Origin: a virus
DNA: 64,000 bases
Reading direction: 5' to 3' (one strand)
Virus record (IMG/VR): IMGVR_UViG_3300028559_000025
Coordinates: 1 to 64,000 of that record
Shown: piece after piece, positions 49,650 through 57,657 of the stretch
How the letters are laid out: the number at the start of each line of letters is the position of its first letter
Numbering within the stretch: position 1 is the first letter of the stretch
Notes under the pieces: model-generated
The model's input: the letters and a program-made list of their open reading frames with translations, nothing else
The model's database searches: none
What the model was told of the DNA's origin: nothing
Position numbers and translations under genes: made by a program

Positions 49650-49687
49650 TGCAAAATAATAAAATTAAGAAAGATATTTGTGTATGA
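49649..49687 (+). other. Possible 12-codon leader peptide before the monooxygenase gene
   Basis: An ATG overlapping the previous stop opens a 12-codon frame ending at TGA, which overlaps the next ATG (49684). It may only serve translational coupling. Confidence 0.25.
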
Positions 49688-50475
49688 GATTTCACTGGAT
49701 GGAAAGGGGTAAAGATACTAGTACCCGTCATCTAAAAACAATTTCTGCAGTAGTTGATGAGTTTGGTTACGAATCTATTCTTCTTGTCTATCATTCTAAA
49801 ATAGATGATAATTGGATTAAGGCAGCACGTGTTTTAGATACTAACCATAAATTTAAATATATGCCAGCTATTAGAACATACGCAATAAGTCCTGAATACT
49901 GTGCTATGATGGCTAAATCTTTTCATGATATATCACCTAGTAGGCTTATGCTAAATATTGTTTCTGGTGATATACATCAAGAAGAAACATCAATAGATGA
50001 TTTGGTATGGATTAATGACAAACTAGATACTGCAGAAAAAAGGCTTGAGTATACAGATGAATGGCTAAATAAATTTATTAAGATGTCTAATGGCACAGTA
50101 TCTCAAATAGTCATGGGCGGTCATTCTAGCAAGACCAAGGCTATGGCTGAAAAATATGGGGCTACTCACCTTTCTATGCTTAATATGCACAAACAGATGT
50201 ACAACAAACCTGATTTTATAAAAAACTCTAAACAGATGCTGTCCTTAAGTGTTATTATAAATAATTCTAAAAAAGAAATTGATAGACTTTTACATACCAA
50301 CAAAGGGTCAGAGCAGTGGACAATATTTGGAAACAAAGAAAGCGTTAAAGAGCAAATCAATAGCTTAACAGATTTGGGTGCAACTGATGTATTGATCAGC
50401 TCACATCCAGAAGACAAAGATGTCTCATCAATACATTATTTAATAAAAGAAATGGTAGAGGAACAAAATGTATGA
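49684..50475 (+). CDS. Luciferase-like (LLM-class) flavin/F420 monooxygenase
   Basis: In this roughly 263-residue protein, the bacterial luciferase-like TIM-barrel pattern is visible: VVDEFGYESILLVYHSK, DNWIKAARVLDTN, KYMPAIRTYAISPEYCAMMAK, then SRLMLNIVSGD. The segment ending in an EYTDEWLNKF helix matches SsuD-type members. Actinobacterial members often use F420 or FMNH2. Such an enzyme is rare in phages; here it precedes an SNase and a thioredoxin. The substrate is unknown. The start at ATG 49684 is favoured over an upstream TTG. Confidence 0.8.
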   Translation: MRFHWMERGKDTSTRHLKTISAVVDEFGYESILLVYHSKIDDNWIKAARVLDTNHKFKYMPAIRTYAISPEYCAMMAKSFHDISPSRLMLNIVSGDIHQEETSIDDLVWINDKLDTAEKRLEYTDEWLNKFIKMSNGTVSQIVMGGHSSKTKAMAEKYGATHLSMLNMHKQMYNKPDFIKNSKQMLSLSVIINNSKKEIDRLLHTNKGSEQWTIFGNKESVKEQINSLTDLGATDVLISSHPEDKDVSSIHYLIKEMVEEQNV

Positions 50476-50875
50476 ATACTATGTAAGAAAAGTAGAAAAT
50501 GTAGTAGATGGAGATACCATTGATGTTCTTATTGATTTAGGGTTTGATATTTTGTTTCAATCCCGTGTGAGATTGGCTGGTATTGATACCCCTGAGTCTC
50601 GTACAAAAGATTTAATGGAAAAGGCTCTTGGAATTGAGTCTAAAGAATACCTAAAGAAGGCTCTAAAAGATGCCAAGTCAGTTGTAATTAAGACTGAGAA
50701 GATGAACTCATCTGAAAAGTATGGTCGCATTTTAGGCTGGGTATATATTAATGGAGACACAGTATCTCTTAATGACATGATGATTAATGATGGATATGCG
50801 TGGGGCTATATGGGTGATACTAAGGTAAAGGATTTTGATGTACTTGCTAAGGCAAGAAAGAAGTCTGGTAAGTGA
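50468..50875 (+). CDS. Staphylococcal nuclease-like (SNase) protein
   Basis: In this 135-residue protein, VVDGDT (D14-T17), RLAGIDTPE and KYGRILGW carry the Ca-binding and Arg/Glu catalytic residues of thermonucleases. It has no signal peptide, so it probably acts inside the cell on host DNA/RNA. It overlaps the monooxygenase gene by 8 nt. Confidence 0.9.
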   Translation: MYEYYVRKVENVVDGDTIDVLIDLGFDILFQSRVRLAGIDTPESRTKDLMEKALGIESKEYLKKALKDAKSVVIKTEKMNSSEKYGRILGWVYINGDTVSLNDMMINDGYAWGYMGDTKVKDFDVLAKARKKSGK

Positions 50876-51123
50876 GTCACGTACTTTACTTTACTGCTGA
50901 ATGGTGTAAACCATGTGAAAGAACTATGCCAGTAGCAGAAGAATTAAAGAGGGGTGGACTTATAGATTTTATATTTGTTGATGCAGACTACGAAAGAGAG
51001 CTTTTTGAAACATTTGGTGTTAAGTCTGTTCCTACATATATACTTCTTAAAGATGGTCTAGAGGTTAAACGTATGACTGGTGCAAAAACTCGTGAAGAAT
51101 TCTTGGACTTCGTAAATGCTTAA
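50872..51123 (+). CDS. Thioredoxin-like protein
   Basis: In this 83-residue protein, the GTG start overlaps the SNase stop. VLYFTAEWCKPC (C12, C15) is a WCxPC active site, and SVPTYILLKDG has the cis-Pro loop. It is shorter than cellular thioredoxin but with all key parts. It may reduce phage redox enzymes or host targets. Confidence 0.9.
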   Translation: MSHVLYFTAEWCKPCERTMPVAEELKRGGLIDFIFVDADYERELFETFGVKSVPTYILLKDGLEVKRMTGAKTREEFLDFVNA

Positions 51124-51460
51124 TGATGAAGAAATAAGTAAAATAGTAGACAGCCTAATACTTGAAGGTGGCATAGAGTTTGCTGGTGTTGATCCAGAGA
51201 GTGGAGAAATACTATACTCTCTTACCCCAAAAATAAAAGAAATAATGCCAGAGCTGTATGAGGAGCATATAAACTTCATAAACAATGACTTGATGGCTCT
51301 TTGGGAAAAAGGGTTTGTAAATATAGATTTTTTTAATGATGATCCATTAATATATATTAGTGATAAATCTTATGATAAATCTGAGGTTATGAAGCTTTCC
51401 AGAGAAGAGCGATGGTCTTTGCAAGAGCTAAAAAGAACCATAGACTCTCAAGAACTCTGA
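51116..51460 (+). CDS. Acidic hypothetical protein, 114 aa
   Basis: This 114-residue acidic protein begins with a helix (EEISKIVDSLILEGG), followed by a Val-Asp-Pro-Glu turn and a helical C-terminus (LSREERWSLQELKRTI). It overlaps the thioredoxin gene by 8 nt. I do not recognise the family. Confidence 0.7.
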   Translation: MLNDEEISKIVDSLILEGGIEFAGVDPESGEILYSLTPKIKEIMPELYEEHINFINNDLMALWEKGFVNIDFFNDDPLIYISDKSYDKSEVMKLSREERWSLQELKRTIDSQEL

Positions 51461-51466
51461 TATAAT
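51461..51466 (+). promoter_or_regulatory. Leaderless-type promoter
   Basis: TGa-TATAAT with a 6-nt gap to ATG 51473 and no Shine-Dalgarno. No convincing -35 box. Confidence 0.55.
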
Positions 51467-51472
51467 GATTAT

Positions 51473-52615
51473 ATGTTGAACATACAAGAAGGCAATTTTG
51501 TCATGGGCATGACCAAAGAAGGCATAATCCATGGAATGGTTGAGCACATAATGGTAGAGGGTGGAACACTTGGCACACCTGGATCAGAATATTCTCTTGT
51601 CTCTATGCCACCAGATAACCCAGCAATGTCTGTAAGAATTTATGAAGAAGAAGATGGCGGTTGGGAAGAAACCGCATATAGTATTGGCATGATGTATAGT
51701 GATGCTACAAAATTAGAAACCTTGGATGGTCACACAATGAACTCAAATAATAACACTGACGCCTATGATAACTCAGTTGGTAAAGCAGAAAAACCTAACT
51801 ATGCAGAAATAATTGATGAGCGTGAAGGTGGTAGTGAGCCATCCAACAGAGAGCTTTATAATAGAATTATTGCTGAAGCAAAAGCAAAGTTTGATGTTTA
51901 TCCTTCAGCAGTAGCAAATGCGTGGGTATCACAAGAATATAAAAAACGTGGTGGAACATATAAATCTTATGATGAAGACGATAAAGTTAAAAAAGAATAT
52001 GAAGGTTGTGGATGTCCTACGTGTAAAGAATTAAATGTTAACTGTGATAACTGTCCAATGTGTCAGGCTGGAGAAATGAAGTCAGATTGCTGTGGCAATG
52101 TAAGCAAGCAAGCACCTTGTTGGGATGGATATGTACAAAGAGGAATGAAGCCTGGAAAAAATGGCAAAATGGTTCCTAATTGTGTGCCTGCTGCAAAAGC
52201 AGATGACTTATGGGAAGATGATGACACAGTTGAATACGATACAGATTCAGTATCAAAGGCTGAAGGTTACTCACCACCAGAAGGAGCAAGATCAGCTGCT
52301 CGTAAAGCAATTAAGTTTAAAGAAGATGGCAAGGCCACTGGTGCAGGAACTGCAGTTGGCTGGACTCGTGCAGGGCAGTTAGCAAGAGGAGAAACTATAT
52401 CTCTTAGTACTGTTAAAAGAATGTACTCATACTTCTCACGCCATGAAGTAGATAAGAAGGGTAAGGATTGGGGAAACCAATCAAACCCTTCTAATGGATA
52501 TATCATGTGGTTGGCATGGGGCGGAGACGCAGGATTCTCTTGGTCACGAGGTATTGTTGAGCGTGAAAAGAAAAAGACAGTATGGGTTGGAAGCGCATTT
52601 AGTTTTAGAGGTTAA
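51473..52615 (+). CDS. Multi-domain protein: DUF5872-like, Cys-rich and phage C-terminal domain
   Basis: In this 380-residue protein, residues about 130-170 (AEAKAKFDVYPSAVANAWV, KKRGGTYKS) resemble DUF5872. About 180-225 is a Cys-rich putative zinc region (CGCPTC, CDNCPMC, CCG). About 270-375 (PPEGARSAARKAIKFKEDG, ISLSTVKRMYSYFSRHE, WLAWGGDAGFSW) matches a domain found in some phage head-morphogenesis proteins. A structural or packaging-associated role is possible. It has a leaderless-type promoter. Confidence 0.65.
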   Translation: MLNIQEGNFVMGMTKEGIIHGMVEHIMVEGGTLGTPGSEYSLVSMPPDNPAMSVRIYEEEDGGWEETAYSIGMMYSDATKLETLDGHTMNSNNNTDAYDNSVGKAEKPNYAEIIDEREGGSEPSNRELYNRIIAEAKAKFDVYPSAVANAWVSQEYKKRGGTYKSYDEDDKVKKEYEGCGCPTCKELNVNCDNCPMCQAGEMKSDCCGNVSKQAPCWDGYVQRGMKPGKNGKMVPNCVPAAKADDLWEDDDTVEYDTDSVSKAEGYSPPEGARSAARKAIKFKEDGKATGAGTAVGWTRAGQLARGETISLSTVKRMYSYFSRHEVDKKGKDWGNQSNPSNGYIMWLAWGGDAGFSWSRGIVEREKKKTVWVGSAFSFRG

Positions 52616-52617
52616 AA

Positions 52618-53037
52618 ATGGTATCAACCTTGCTTATTGGCTTGACATCTATAGTCCTTTGCTCTATAATTATAAGAGTAGTACAAAAGCGTAAGAAGTA
52701 TTTTGCTAAAATTGTTTATACTCAAAGCAGTATTCATCAAATAGTAAAAAACATTTTACCAAAAGATCTTTTTGAGGTACCTAAAATACTTTCTCAATCA
52801 AGAAAGCATGTCAGTAATAATACTGTCAAGGTACTGATAATAGAAGATAACGCATATTGGGTACACAACAATATGTTTTATGTGGCAGATGCAGTTGATG
52901 GATCAGTAGATTCAGAAACTGTTAGGCCAGTAGACACAAACAATATGTCAAAGCGAGATATTGATAAGATGCTATTCATACTGGATAGCTTAAAGAATGG
53001 GAATTCTGATGATAGTAGCAGTGCATGGAACGAATGA
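52618..53037 (+). CDS. Membrane-anchored hypothetical protein
   Basis: In this 139-residue protein, an N-terminal transmembrane helix (TLLIGLTSIVLCSIIIRVV) is followed by a basic stretch and a soluble domain with beta strands (VKVLIIEDNAYWVH). It starts 2 nt after the previous stop and overlaps the next gene by 41 nt. The function is unknown. Confidence 0.7.
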   Translation: MVSTLLIGLTSIVLCSIIIRVVQKRKKYFAKIVYTQSSIHQIVKNILPKDLFEVPKILSQSRKHVSNNTVKVLIIEDNAYWVHNNMFYVADAVDGSVDSETVRPVDTNNMSKRDIDKMLFILDSLKNGNSDDSSSAWNE

Positions 53038-53359
53038 CTTTAATGATTATAAAGTCTTTCTTCGTGCTATGAGCGTTGCCCTTTCTGGAATGCAAGATGG
53101 AGATACAGAGTTTATAGTTTATTCTGCTGGACCAGCTTCAATAAACTCATTTGTATCTGAGTTTTGTAATTTATCAGAAAGAGGAATGAAGTCTCGTGGA
53201 AGAAAGATTAAGTTTTACAATGTTCCTTCTTCCTGGATTGAAGAAAACATGCTTAGTGTAAACTATCTTGCTTTCTTGAGCAGACCACATCAGTCTGTAT
53301 CAAAACTTGTTAAAACTGCAGAAAAAAACAACATTGAAGTAGGAATTTTCCGATACTAA
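52997..53359 (+). CDS. Rossmann-like protein, possibly SLOG/DprA-like
   Basis: In this 120-residue protein, an alternating strand-helix pattern (IVAVHGTNDFNDYKVFLRAM, then FIVYSAGPASINSFVSEF) resembles SLOG/DUF2493-type nucleotide-binding folds with a GxNDF turn. Two ATGs are possible (52997 and 53009). It overlaps the membrane-protein gene by 41 nt. The fold assignment is tentative. Confidence 0.6.
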   Translation: MGILMIVAVHGTNDFNDYKVFLRAMSVALSGMQDGDTEFIVYSAGPASINSFVSEFCNLSERGMKSRGRKIKFYNVPSSWIEENMLSVNYLAFLSRPHQSVSKLVKTAEKNNIEVGIFRY

Positions 53360-53369
53360 AGGGGTAAAA

Positions 53370-53579
53370 ATGATTGTAAAAGATTTAAAAACAATGGAAA
53401 AGATTGTTGCAAAGAACAACAACTTGCATTGGGATGGTTGGACAGTTGTAGAAACAAAGCAGTCTGATATTGCCAAGACTGCTATTAATGGAATTCGTCG
53501 TAATGGTAAATGGTTTTTGGCAAAGACTTTCGTACCTGATCGTAATGGCTGGGATATTCCAAATAAATACAAGGAGTAA
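53370..53579 (+). CDS. Small hypothetical protein, 69 aa
   Basis: This 69-residue basic protein has paired Trp/Gly motifs (LHWDGWTVVE, RNGKWFLAKTF, RNGWDIP). An AAGGGG Shine-Dalgarno precedes it. The WhiB gene starts 2 nt after its stop, so the two are co-translated. The function is unknown. Confidence 0.7.
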   Translation: MIVKDLKTMEKIVAKNNNLHWDGWTVVETKQSDIAKTAINGIRRNGKWFLAKTFVPDRNGWDIPNKYKE

Positions 53580-53581
53580 CC

Positions 53582-53869
53582 ATGAAGCAACACTTATGGA
53601 AAGACGAAAGTGCTTGCTTTGGTACAGATACCAATTTATTCTTTGAAAGATATGAAGATGATGAGCTTATTAGACCAATAATAGACAACCTGTGTCAATC
53701 GTGCCCAGTGCAAAAAATATGTTTTGCTAACGGTGTATCTGGCAAAGAGTGGGGTGTATGGGGTGGTATATACTTAGAGAATGGTGAAATATCAAGAGAG
53801 TTTAGTAAGCATAGAACAAAAGAAAAATGGGGTGAGATGTGGAAATCTCTAACAATGGAGAAGATGTAA
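53582..53869 (+). CDS. WhiB-family iron-sulfur transcription regulator
   Basis: In this 95-residue protein, C12, C38-x2-C41 and C47 (CPVQKIC) form the [4Fe-4S] set, followed by the GVWGG turn (58-62) and a basic tail. This is the diagnostic WhiB layout. WhiB proteins occur only in Actinobacteria and their phages and act with the primary sigma factor, so it probably redirects host transcription. An AAGGAG site precedes the ATG. Confidence 0.95.
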   Translation: MKQHLWKDESACFGTDTNLFFERYEDDELIRPIIDNLCQSCPVQKICFANGVSGKEWGVWGGIYLENGEISREFSKHRTKEKWGEMWKSLTMEKM

Positions 53870-54141
53870 CCAGCTTTGATTCAATATGTGCCATCCTTGG
53901 AGAACTGTGGATGGACTATAAGTCTGATAAATACTTTAAAGACTTTATTGAATACAACGATATTGGTCTTCCAATTGCATTTTTAATTGATAATGAACTT
54001 GTTGAGCCAACGGTATTGGCAAGACAGTATGTTTATGAAACATGGGATATTTTTCTTGGAGCACTAGAAGTTAAAGAAGATTTAGGCTGGGAATCATTAG
54101 AAGATTTATTTCATTATGTAGATAAGAAAGATAAGCAGTAA
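53839..54141 (+). CDS. Acidic hypothetical protein, 100 aa
   Basis: This 100-residue acidic, helical protein starts at GTG inside the WhiB gene end (31-nt overlap) and ends in TAATG with the next gene. DSICAILGELWMDYKSD and FIEYNDIGLPIAFLI mark the conserved-looking core. The function is unknown. Confidence 0.65.
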   Translation: MEISNNGEDVTSFDSICAILGELWMDYKSDKYFKDFIEYNDIGLPIAFLIDNELVEPTVLARQYVYETWDIFLGALEVKEDLGWESLEDLFHYVDKKDKQ

Positions 54142-54371
54142 TGTATACAGATTCAATGCGTAGAGCTTTTCATGCCGTTCAAGCACCAAAAGGTTTTGGT
54201 GTGCAACTTATTGACAACGAGCACTTTCTTACGATAAAATTAGATGAAAGACACTTTGTAGGATTATCGCATGATGAAAAGATTGCAGCATTACAATATG
54301 TTGTTCAACTTAAAAATGCTTTAGAGATGGAAGGTGCTATAGTGTTAGTTACAAGAGAGGCTTTAAATTAA
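54141..54371 (+). CDS. Small hypothetical protein, 76 aa
   Basis: This 76-residue mixed alpha/beta protein (GFGVQLIDNEHFLTIKL, LSHDEKIAALQYVVQLK) is coupled by TAATG to both neighbours. The function is unknown. Confidence 0.65.
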   Translation: MYTDSMRRAFHAVQAPKGFGVQLIDNEHFLTIKLDERHFVGLSHDEKIAALQYVVQLKNALEMEGAIVLVTREALN

Positions 54372-54781
54372 TGAATATCCTAGAAGTTACAGTGATTGTT
54401 GGCTCTTTGCTTTTTGCTTCCTTGCTTTCAGTATTAGTTTTATCAATTAAGTTTTTAAGACTAAAGAACGATATTAAAAAGATGGCTACTGCCTATTCTA
54501 AAGTTACTCAGCTAATGCTATCTAATGATAAGCTAGATAACAATGTGCATCAAGAAAGCTTTATTAAGTTTCTTTCTGATTCTCGTGATTCCGCATTTGA
54601 TTATATTGAAGAGGTTCAATCAGGTATATCTAAGTTTGTTGAGCAGGTTGATCCAGAAATATCATACTTTAAAGAGTACGGAGACATAATAGCGATGGCA
54701 CCTAATTACAACTCTATGAATAAAATTGCTACTGCCTATGAAGATCTTATTAAACTATTACCAAAAGAGGAAGTTGAATGA
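54371..54781 (+). CDS. Membrane-anchored helical protein
   Basis: This 136-residue protein has an N-terminal transmembrane helix (VTVIVGSLLFASLLSVLVLS) and a soluble helical rest. It overlaps the XapX-type gene by 4 nt. It may be part of a lysis-related membrane operon with the next two genes. Confidence 0.65.
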   Translation: MNILEVTVIVGSLLFASLLSVLVLSIKFLRLKNDIKKMATAYSKVTQLMLSNDKLDNNVHQESFIKFLSDSRDSAFDYIEEVQSGISKFVEQVDPEISYFKEYGDIIAMAPNYNSMNKIATAYEDLIKLLPKEEVE

Positions 54782-54936
54782 AAGACATTATTCTATCAAC
54801 ATTAACAGGTTTTGGATGCGGTGTCGTGTTCGCAGCATTCAAATTGCCAGTACCAGCACCACCAGTTTTTGCGGGAGTCGCAGGAATTATTGGTCTATGG
54901 ATTGGCTTTACATTACTAACACGAGTTATATCCTAG
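54778..54936 (+). CDS. XapX-domain (DUF1427) membrane micro-protein
   Basis: A 52-residue protein with the XapX signature GCGVVFAAFKLPVPAPPVFAG followed by a second hydrophobic helix. XapX proteins are two-span membrane proteins of unknown function. The frame starts inside the previous stop (ATGA). Confidence 0.8.
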   Translation: MKDIILSTLTGFGCGVVFAAFKLPVPAPPVFAGVAGIIGLWIGFTLLTRVIS

Positions 54937-54946
54937 GAGGAAAACA

Positions 54947-55222
54947 ATGAATACAGAACAACTAAAGGCACTACTGGCATCATATGGTCGCTCAGTACTT
55001 GCATCAGGTCTAGCACTCTATATGGCTGGCGTAACAGATCCAAAGGATCTATGGACAGCACTAGTTGCTGCAATTGCACCAGTAGCAATCAGAGCAATCA
55101 ACCCTAATGACAAGGCGTTTGGCGTATTGCCAGATGCTAAGGAAGTAGAGAAGGCTCTAAAGACTGCTAAGGCACCTGTAAAGAAGGCAGCAGCTAAGAA
55201 GGCTGCTCCAAAGGCTAAGTAA
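54947..55222 (+). CDS. Putative holin-like protein with Lys/Ala-rich tail
   Basis: This 91-residue protein has a hydrophobic segment (VLASGLALYMAG, then ALVAAIAPVAIRAI) and a basic Lys/Ala C-terminus (APVKKAAAKKAAPKAK), the usual holin layout of a membrane part plus charged tail. A strong AGGAGG Shine-Dalgarno precedes it and a terminator follows. The tail is also histone-like, so DNA binding is a less likely alternative. Confidence 0.6.
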   Translation: MNTEQLKALLASYGRSVLASGLALYMAGVTDPKDLWTALVAAIAPVAIRAINPNDKAFGVLPDAKEVEKALKTAKAPVKKAAAKKAAPKAK

Positions 55223-55237
55223 ATAGTAAAAATAGTT

Positions 55238-55268
55238 AGGGCCAGTCCATTTGGGCTGGCTCTTTCTA
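55238..55268 (+). terminator. Intrinsic terminator after the holin-like gene
   Basis: AGGGCCAG pairs with CTGGCTCT (one wobble) around a 10-nt loop, followed by a short T-rich tail. It closes the long + strand gene run. Confidence 0.75.
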
Positions 55269-55271
55269 TGC

Positions 55272-55277
55272 TATGAT
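55272..55277 (+). promoter_or_regulatory. Leaderless-type promoter of the glycosyltransferase gene
   Basis: TATGAT with an 8-nt gap to ATG 55286 and no Shine-Dalgarno. Confidence 0.4.
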
Positions 55278-55285
55278 AGGATTAT

Positions 55286-55972
55286 ATGTCAAATACAGCT
55301 TTAATTATGTGCACTTATATAAGGTTTGAAAACCTTAAAAAAACTTTGGGTTGCATAGAAAGACAAACCAATAAAGATTTTGATTTTTATATTGTTGATA
55401 ACTCTAATAGACATGAAAAGTTGTTGGGGTACCTTGATAAATTTGGCAAAGGTATTGATATAACTGTACACAACTATCATAATGAATTTAAACAGTTCGC
55501 TAGATTCTTATTGGCAAGAGATCTTGCTGAGCAAGGATATGAAAAAATTATATTTATTGATGATGATGAAATTATTCCAGACACATTTATACAGGAATGC
55601 CACGAACAATATGAAGAAGGCTCTATAAAATCTTTTTGGGCACATATGGTTGAAGAAAGATATAACAGAAAAATAAAATTAGAAAAAAATGAAATAGGTA
55701 ACTACGCTGGAACAGGTGGACTTATATGTAGCTCTAAGCTATTTTTAAATGACGACTTTTTTGATTGCCCTGAAGAATATTGGATCATTGATGATCTTTG
55801 GTTATCTTATTATGTATTAAGTTTTACAGACTATAAGATTAAAGAACTTAAAACAAATATTCAATTTATAAAAGATATGAAGGCAACATTCATGACATTA
55901 GGAAACTTAAAACAAAAATTTTCAAATGATTTTATTATCCCAGTATCTAAAAAGCTTGATTTAAAGCTGTAG
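55286..55972 (+). CDS. Glycosyltransferase family 2-like
   Basis: In this 228-residue GT-A fold protein, TALIMCTYIRFENLKKTL starts the Rossmann-like part, and IIFIDDDE is the DxD metal/nucleotide-sugar motif. It is the only + strand gene of the glycan island and converges on the GT4-like gene with a 12-nt overlap. The sugar and acceptor are unknown. Confidence 0.85.
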   Translation: MSNTALIMCTYIRFENLKKTLGCIERQTNKDFDFYIVDNSNRHEKLLGYLDKFGKGIDITVHNYHNEFKQFARFLLARDLAEQGYEKIIFIDDDEIIPDTFIQECHEQYEEGSIKSFWAHMVEERYNRKIKLEKNEIGNYAGTGGLICSSKLFLNDDFFDCPEEYWIIDDLWLSYYVLSFTDYKIKELKTNIQFIKDMKATFMTLGNLKQKFSNDFIIPVSKKLDLKL

Positions 55973-56995
55973 CAATTCTCTATATCCTGCTATTAAACTA
56001 TTGGCTGAAAAGTTTGTTAATCCTATTTGATATGCCTGATCCTTATAAATACTCATATCACTTTCATAATAATTATCAACTATTTTAGCTAACATTTTAG
56101 CATCTCCCCCATAAACATCAAGCATTATACGAGTCATTAGCCTATCAATCTTTTTAGAGTCTGTAAGCCATTCCTGCGGAAGTATCTTGTTGTTAGGGGA
56201 TATATTGGTCATAAAAACGGGTAGAGCGCTCATTAGAGCCTCGTTCATAGGTAGACATAGGCCTGCATACCGCCTTGGCATTACCATAGCGTCATAGCCT
56301 TCGTAGAGGCTTTCTCTGGTATCTGGACTAGAGGTATCAATGACCAGTCTTGGATCATCACATTCTGTATCTAGGGGGGTTTGACTCTTGATTACAAGTT
56401 GATAATCACTCTTAGAATACTTAAGCATTTCAATTACCGTACTTGTGCCGTTTCTATCTTTTACAGCAGCCTTGCCACCAATGTGTAATATTTTTTTGTG
56501 AGTCTTGCTTGTATTAATATTTTTTGCACCAGCAAATAAATCTATGCTTGTTGGAGGTGGAAGATAAACTACTTTGGTTTTGTCACCAAACTTTTCAACA
56601 ACATCGGTAAAGTTCCATAGGCTTGGAGCAACTAAAATGTCTGGTAGTTGAAGGTCTGGGTTGGCTAAATAGTCCAAGAATTCATAGTTGTATTGAAGAA
56701 CAGTTTTAACTTTTCTTTTCTTTGCTATAGAAATAAATGAGTTGTTGTAGAATATTTCACAACTAAGTACTACATCTAGTCCGTCTATGAACTCATATAC
56801 CTCTTCTTTAGAGGCCATTCCTCGTTTAGTAGTCAAGCAATTGTACCCTTGATACCATTCTGGATGCTGCGTGTTGTCATTAAATTGCGAGGAATCAATA
56901 AGAAGAACCTTATCAGGATTAAGCATTTTAACAAGCTCTTTAGTCTGATTACCTAGTCCAGTGTTGTCAGACCTTGCAATGATTCCTAATCTCAT
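55961..56995 (-). CDS. Glycosyltransferase, GT4-like (GT-B fold)
   Basis: In this 344-residue protein, LGIIARSDNTGLGNQTKEL at the N-terminus is an acceptor-side glycine loop. The C-terminal half (PRRYAGLCLPMNEALMSALP) has the E-x7-E-like donor site of GT4 enzymes. It belongs to the - strand glycan operon; its start overlaps the nucleotidyltransferase stop by 4 nt. Confidence 0.85.
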   Translation of the reverse strand: MRLGIIARSDNTGLGNQTKELVKMLNPDKVLLIDSSQFNDNTQHPEWYQGYNCLTTKRGMASKEEVYEFIDGLDVVLSCEIFYNNSFISIAKKRKVKTVLQYNYEFLDYLANPDLQLPDILVAPSLWNFTDVVEKFGDKTKVVYLPPPTSIDLFAGAKNINTSKTHKKILHIGGKAAVKDRNGTSTVIEMLKYSKSDYQLVIKSQTPLDTECDDPRLVIDTSSPDTRESLYEGYDAMVMPRRYAGLCLPMNEALMSALPVFMTNISPNNKILPQEWLTDSKKIDRLMTRIMLDVYGGDAKMLAKIVDNYYESDMSIYKDQAYQIGLTNFSANSLIAGYRELLQL

Positions 56996-57657
56996 AAATC
57001 CATTTCTTTATATAATTGTTTTAGTCCTCTTAATGTTCCGATATCCATATACTTTCCACCAGGTTTTACCGCTGATATATTAGCACCATCAGATATCCAA
57101 TCTTTTAATTGTTTACCAGGATGATCCAGGGTTGGATCTAAATATCTAATCATGTTTTTTCTAAACATCATGGTTCCCCACATATCTGGGTAATTACAAT
57201 CTTCTACTTTGTCTTCAGACTTAATTACTTTATCTCCAGATAACAATACCTGCCCTACACGACCTTTTAACTCATCACCACATTCCCAAACACCCAAAAC
57301 TATATCAGCATTGGTTTCTTTAATCATTTCTTTATAAATGTTTACAGGTGCATTTAATATATAAGTATCTGGCATTCCAACAAGCACGGTATCGTTATAT
57401 TCACCAATCATAAACTTTACTGCATCAGACATTGTTGATGGCTCACGAATAATCAGCTTAATGTTCATGTCCATATTTTGTATAATATTTACCCACTCAG
57501 GTCTAGTTGATACACGAACCTCATCACATACTTCTAGCATTTGTTCTACATGCCACTGAAGCAAACATCTTTCATCAGAAATAGGTAGGCAAAACTTTGG
57601 TATTCCTCCAATTCTGGAGGCCTTTCCAGATGCTGGTAAAACTCCTATTGTTTGCAT
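56992..57657 (-). CDS. Sugar nucleotidyltransferase (RmlA-like)
   Basis: In this 221-residue protein, LPASGKASRIGGIPKFCLPI is the GxGxR...K nucleotide-binding loop, and VLVGMPDTYI carries the catalytic Asp after strand 4. It would activate a sugar-1-phosphate to an NDP-sugar. It overlaps neighbours on both sides. Together with the glycosyltransferases it suggests the phage makes its own donor sugar. Confidence 0.85.
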   Translation of the reverse strand: MQTIGVLPASGKASRIGGIPKFCLPISDERCLLQWHVEQMLEVCDEVRVSTRPEWVNIIQNMDMNIKLIIREPSTMSDAVKFMIGEYNDTVLVGMPDTYILNAPVNIYKEMIKETNADIVLGVWECGDELKGRVGQVLLSGDKVIKSEDKVEDCNYPDMWGTMMFRKNMIRYLDPTLDHPGKQLKDWISDGANISAVKPGGKYMDIGTLRGLKQLYKEMDL

